The notes under the pieces are model-generated. The model did no database searches and was not told where the DNA came from. It saw only the letters and a list, made by a program, of their open reading frames with translations. From Tanticharoenia sakaeratensis NBRC 103193 (GTDB taxonomy: Bacteria; Pseudomonadota; Alphaproteobacteria; Acetobacterales; Acetobacteraceae), in contig NZ_BALE01000003.1 in the NCBI RefSeq assembly GCF_000963885.1, positions 1-64,000 on the forward strand: DNA of 64,000 nt, in the 5' to 3' direction. Positions 61,542 to 64,000 of this stretch are shown here, in pieces. Position numbers and translations under genes: made by a program. Numbering within the stretch: the stretch's first letter is position 1; each line of letters opens with the position of its first letter.

Positions 61542-62249
61542 ATGCGGGGATTTACACGACGCGCGGTGTGCGCGGCGGCACTTGGTGCGGCGTTTCTGCC
61601 CGGTGCACATGCTGCTGACGGCATGCGGATCGGGATTATCGGGGCGGGGCATGTCGGCACGACGCTTGGTCGCCTGTGGGCGCAGGCGGGTGACCACGTG
61701 ATGCTGTCGGCCAAGGATCTGTCGGACGCGCAGGCTGCGGCATCGTCGCTTGGGCCGAACGCATCCGCGGGAACGACGGCGCAGGCGGCGGCTTTCGGTG
61801 ATGTCGTGGTGCTCGCCGTGCCTTACGGCGCAATTCCGTTGCTCGGGCCTGCCCTGAATCCTGCCGTGGCCGGAAAGACGGTTCTTGATGCGACCAATCC
61901 CTATCCGTTTCGCGACGGCGCGATTGCCGGTGTCGCCGGACGCGACGGGGCAGGCATCACTACGCAGCGCTATTTTCCTTCGGCGCACGTCGTGCGCGCG
62001 TTCAATTCGATCGACATGAGCAGCGTGGAAGGGCAGGCCCATCGCGCGGCGCCGCTGCTGGCCGTGCCGGTGGCCGGAGATGATCCCGCCAGTGTGCAGA
62101 CGGTCGAACGACTGGTTCGGGATGCCGGATTCGAACCCGTGCGGGCGGGCGGTTTGCGTGACGCCATGCAGTTTCAGCCTGGCCATATCGGCTTCGAACT
62201 GGAAGACGACGCAGTCAGCCTGCGCCGGGACCTCCATCTCAACCCCTGA
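61542..62249 (+). CDS. Exported NADP-binding F420 reductase-like protein
   Basis: The 235-residue protein contains a typical NADPH-dependent F420 reductase-family Rossmann core: GIIGAGHVGTTLGRLWAQAG, VVVLAVPYGAIPLL, DATNPYPFRDG, VVRAFNSIDMSSVEG and VAGDDPAS. A signal with twin Arg (FTRRAVCAAALGAAFLPGAHA) precedes it. Export of a nicotinamide cofactor enzyme is unusual and implies Tat transport of the folded protein. AAGGA is 7 bases before the ATG. It may reduce a quinone or imine, or may bind a cofactor other than NADP. Confidence 0.82.
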   Translation: MRGFTRRAVCAAALGAAFLPGAHAADGMRIGIIGAGHVGTTLGRLWAQAGDHVMLSAKDLSDAQAAASSLGPNASAGTTAQAAAFGDVVVLAVPYGAIPLLGPALNPAVAGKTVLDATNPYPFRDGAIAGVAGRDGAGITTQRYFPSAHVVRAFNSIDMSSVEGQAHRAAPLLAVPVAGDDPASVQTVERLVRDAGFEPVRAGGLRDAMQFQPGHIGFELEDDAVSLRRDLHLNP

Positions 62250-62400
62250 TATGTTGCCAAATCGTATCAGTTTGTCTGTCACCAAATCGTGAACACGTGT
62301 GTTGGGAAAGTGCCGGCCGGGCCGGTGCGCAGGGCTTGGCCACATTTTGAAATGGGTGTTAGTAGCCGGGCACGGTCACGGAAGGTTTCGGCGCGACACG

Positions 62401-62928
62401 ATGAGATGCTGGAAATTAAAAACAAGTTTAGTATTTATGTCGATACTGAGCGCCCTGGCAGTCACGACTGATCGTTTCTCTATCGCATTGGCAGCCGAGG
62501 GGCCGGCTTCGGTCGGTCAACACAAAATGACCCTGTCCCTGTCTCTCGATGACGCGCGCCGCATGGCCGCGGCCGCCGAAACGCATGCGCGCCAGAACGG
62601 CACGAGCGTGGTCGTCACGATCCTCGATGCCGGCGGGCATGTGATCCTGACGGAGCGCATGGAAGGCGCGCAGCTTGCGAGCCTCGCTCTGGCGCAGCGC
62701 AAGGCCGTCAGCGCCATCTATTACAAGCGCCCGTCACGCGCTTTCGAGCAGGCGCTGGCCGGCGGCCGGACGGCTGTCCTCGCGCTGCCCGATGCCATGC
62801 CCGCAGGCGGCGGCATTCCGCTCATGCAGGATGGCGTGGTCTATGGCGCAATCGGCGTCAGCGGCGGCAACAATGATCAGGACCAGGCTGCGGCGGAGGC
62901 GGGGGTCGCGGCTCTCGCCCGGCCGTGA
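62401..62928 (+). CDS. HbpS/GlcG-family heme-binding-like periplasmic protein
   Basis: The 175-residue protein has a signal peptide (LVFMSILSALAVTTD) and a GlcG/HbpS domain: LSLDDARRMAAAAETHA, VVVTILDAGGHVILTERMEGAQ, and the ending GIPLMQDGVVYGAIGVSGGNNDQD. This fold binds heme or small ligands and is common beside oxidoreductase genes. The start ATG 62401 lacks a strong site. The following dehydrogenase gene begins 26 bp after, or overlaps at GTG 62925. Confidence 0.87.
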   Translation: MRCWKLKTSLVFMSILSALAVTTDRFSIALAAEGPASVGQHKMTLSLSLDDARRMAAAAETHARQNGTSVVVTILDAGGHVILTERMEGAQLASLALAQRKAVSAIYYKRPSRAFEQALAGGRTAVLALPDAMPAGGGIPLMQDGVVYGAIGVSGGNNDQDQAAAEAGVAALARP

Positions 62929-62954
62929 TCGTCAGGAAATTGGAAGAGCAGGAC

Positions 62955-63605
62955 ATGATGGATCGGGACGGGACGGCGCAGGATCATACAGGGGACGCGC
63001 CTGATGCCGGCGTGACGCGCCGCGTCGTGCTGACGGGCGCGGGTGCTACGACCATGGCGGCTGTTTTCGCCGATGCACGCCCTGCGAAAGCGATCGGTTC
63101 GGAACAGGAGATGTTCTTCGATATCTCCCGTGCCGTGACCGGTCGTTCGGATCTCAATCCGCAGACCGCCGGCCGCCTGTTGATCGCAATGAAGCAGATG
63201 TATGCGGGTTACAGCGACGTGCTGACGGCATTGTCCCAGGCCGTGTCGGGCGGCGGAACGCCGAAGGATATTCTCGCGCGCGCCGAGCAGGCGAATGTGG
63301 CGCCCGCCATGCATCAGCTGATCGCGGCCTGGTATATGGGATCGGCGAAGAACGTCATGCATGCGCCGATGGTCTCCTATTACGACGCGCTGATGTATCG
63401 CCCGACGCGCGATGCCCTGCCGGTGCCGACCTACTGCTTCGCCGAACCGGGCTGGTGGACCCAGGATCCGCCGCAGCTCGGCATTCCGGCCGTGGCCCCG
63501 AAGGCGGCTCCGCCGTCGCCTCCGCCGCCTGTCGCGGTGGAGACGAAGCCGCCGCCGACCACACACGTCCTGCCGAACAAGCCCGTCCATCATCAGGAGC
63601 ACTGA
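62955..63605 (+). CDS. FAD sugar/sorbitol dehydrogenase small subunit
   Basis: The 216-residue protein has a Tat signal with Arg22-Arg23 (TRRVVLTGAGATTMAAV) and the FAD-SLDH type domain (ISRAVTGRSDLNPQTAGRL, APAMHQLIAAWYMG, YYDALMYRPTRDALPVPTYC, then GWWTQDPP). A Pro-rich tail (APPSPPPPVAVETKPPP) follows. It pairs with the GMC large subunit encoded next and a cytochrome c subunit beyond the window to oxidise sorbitol or a related polyol at the periplasmic side. Start 62955 or 62958. Confidence 0.87.
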   Translation: MMDRDGTAQDHTGDAPDAGVTRRVVLTGAGATTMAAVFADARPAKAIGSEQEMFFDISRAVTGRSDLNPQTAGRLLIAMKQMYAGYSDVLTALSQAVSGGGTPKDILARAEQANVAPAMHQLIAAWYMGSAKNVMHAPMVSYYDALMYRPTRDALPVPTYCFAEPGWWTQDPPQLGIPAVAPKAAPPSPPPPVAVETKPPPTTHVLPNKPVHHQEH

Positions 63606-63609
63606 AGCG

Positions 63610-64000
63610 TTGTCGTCCCGCCCCGTATTCACGTCCAGTGGCGACGTCTCGGCCGATGTCGTCGTCATCGGATCGGGCGTCGTCGGCGCCCTGGTTGCCC
63701 ACCAGCTTGCTTCCGCCGGTCATTCCGTCGTCATTCTCGAGGCGGGCCTCAGGCTGCCGCGTTCCGAGTTCGTCGAGCGCTGGCGCAACATGGCGTATTT
63801 CAACCGCCTGCACAGCGATTTTCAGGGATTGTATCCGCAGTCCGAACTGGCCCCCGCGCCGCTTTATTTCCCGCCCAACAAATATGTCGGCCTGAACGGT
63901 CCGAACGGATCGGCCTTCCAGCAGGGCTATCTGCGGACGGTCGGCGGCACGACCTGGCACTGGGCGGCATCGTGCTGGCGCCATCTGCCCGTCGATTTCC
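63610..64000 (+). CDS. GMC-family FAD dehydrogenase large subunit (partial, window edge)
   Basis: The frame runs past the end of the window. It begins TTG 63610, 4 bp after the small-subunit stop, with GGAG about 11 bases upstream. The first 130 residues hold the FAD Rossmann loop VVVIGSGVVGALVAHQLASAG, ending in ILEAGLRLPRSEF, and then TVGGTTWHWAASCWRHLP. This is typical of gluconate/sorbitol dehydrogenases (GMC oxidoreductases). It is the catalytic subunit of the complex; substrate is unproven. Confidence 0.92.
   Translation, partial: MSSRPVFTSSGDVSADVVVIGSGVVGALVAHQLASAGHSVVILEAGLRLPRSEFVERWRNMAYFNRLHSDFQGLYPQSELAPAPLYFPPNKYVGLNGPNGSAFQQGYLRTVGGTTWHWAASCWRHLPVDF

Noticed and set aside
62127-62146. 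tRNA-like T-arm sequence (GGATTCGAACCC)
   Set aside because: It lies inside the exported Rossmann gene and has no acceptor or anticodon stem around it.
1-64000. CRISPR array, insertion sequence, integrase or rRNA genes
   Set aside because: I found no regularly spaced repeats, transposase motifs or rRNA-like sequence.

Overview
The window is high-GC chromosomal DNA from an alphaproteobacterium, most likely an acetic acid bacterium (Acetobacteraceae). The evidence is a bacterial pyruvate decarboxylase, a membrane FAD sugar/polyol dehydrogenase (small and start of large subunit) at the right edge, an HpnR-type hopanoid C-3 methylase, paired subunits b' and b in a separate Fo operon, and several OprB/DcaP-type porins. 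I cannot name the genus. I see no prophage, insertion sequence, CRISPR array or rRNA. Gene density is high, and most long antisense ORFs are shadows of GC-rich genes.

Layout. 1-4.3 kb: perfect 42-bp palindrome, exported arylsulfotransferase-like protein and a TonB-like protein, a DNA glycosylase and an alpha/beta hydrolase. 4.5-9.0 kb: ClC channel and the Fo operon atpI-atpB-atpE-atpF'-atpF. 9.0-12.4 kb: cell-surface glycan genes (GT2, GT39/ArnT-like, RgpF-like). 12.5-15.5 kb: HU, tRNA-Gln, TetR-like regulator, proC, YbjN, ubiK. 15.6-19.2 kb: hldD, lgt, pgeF and a lipoprotein. 19.4-24.9 kb: prs, a methyltransferase, a histidine phosphatase, rplY-pth-ychF. 24.9-28.6 kb: unknown small protein, glycerate kinase, stress-type SDR, serine/threonine dehydratase. 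29-32 kb: proA-nadD-rsfS-rlmH. 32-37 kb: porin, pdc, MFS transporter.

37-43.3 kb: small lipoprotein, hpnR, tRNA-Leu, then a minus-strand operon with a strikingly degenerate ABC importer (ATPase lacking nearly all catalytic motifs, a solute-binding-like protein, a 148-residue permease remnant), YcgN and a YgjP-type metalloprotease. 43.5-48.5 kb: YqjD/YqjE-like membrane proteins, an AaeX-AaeA-NodT efflux set without its FUSC pump, a 53-residue ORF coupled to a CbpA/DnaJ-like cochaperone. 48.5-54.3 kb: POT peptide transporter, two OprB porins (one without a canonical start codon), moaB. 54.4-64 kb: free-standing two-POTRA protein, DUF1643, exported peroxiredoxin, lytic transglycosylase with SPOR domain, Wzm/Wzt-type polysaccharide export ABC pair, AI-2E family transporter, then a periplasmic oxidation cluster (cupin, exported Rossmann protein, HbpS/GlcG, sorbitol dehydrogenase subunits).

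Taken together the region supports envelope construction (heptose, lipoprotein maturation, hopanoids, glycan export), proton-driven energy metabolism, and periplasmic oxidation of sugars and alcohols. The best candidates for something undescribed are the pseudo-ABC importer operon at 40.6-43.3 kb, the barrel-less POTRA protein, the exported NADP-type Rossmann protein, and two genes whose start codons are one substitution from canonical although their Shine-Dalgarno spacing is good.
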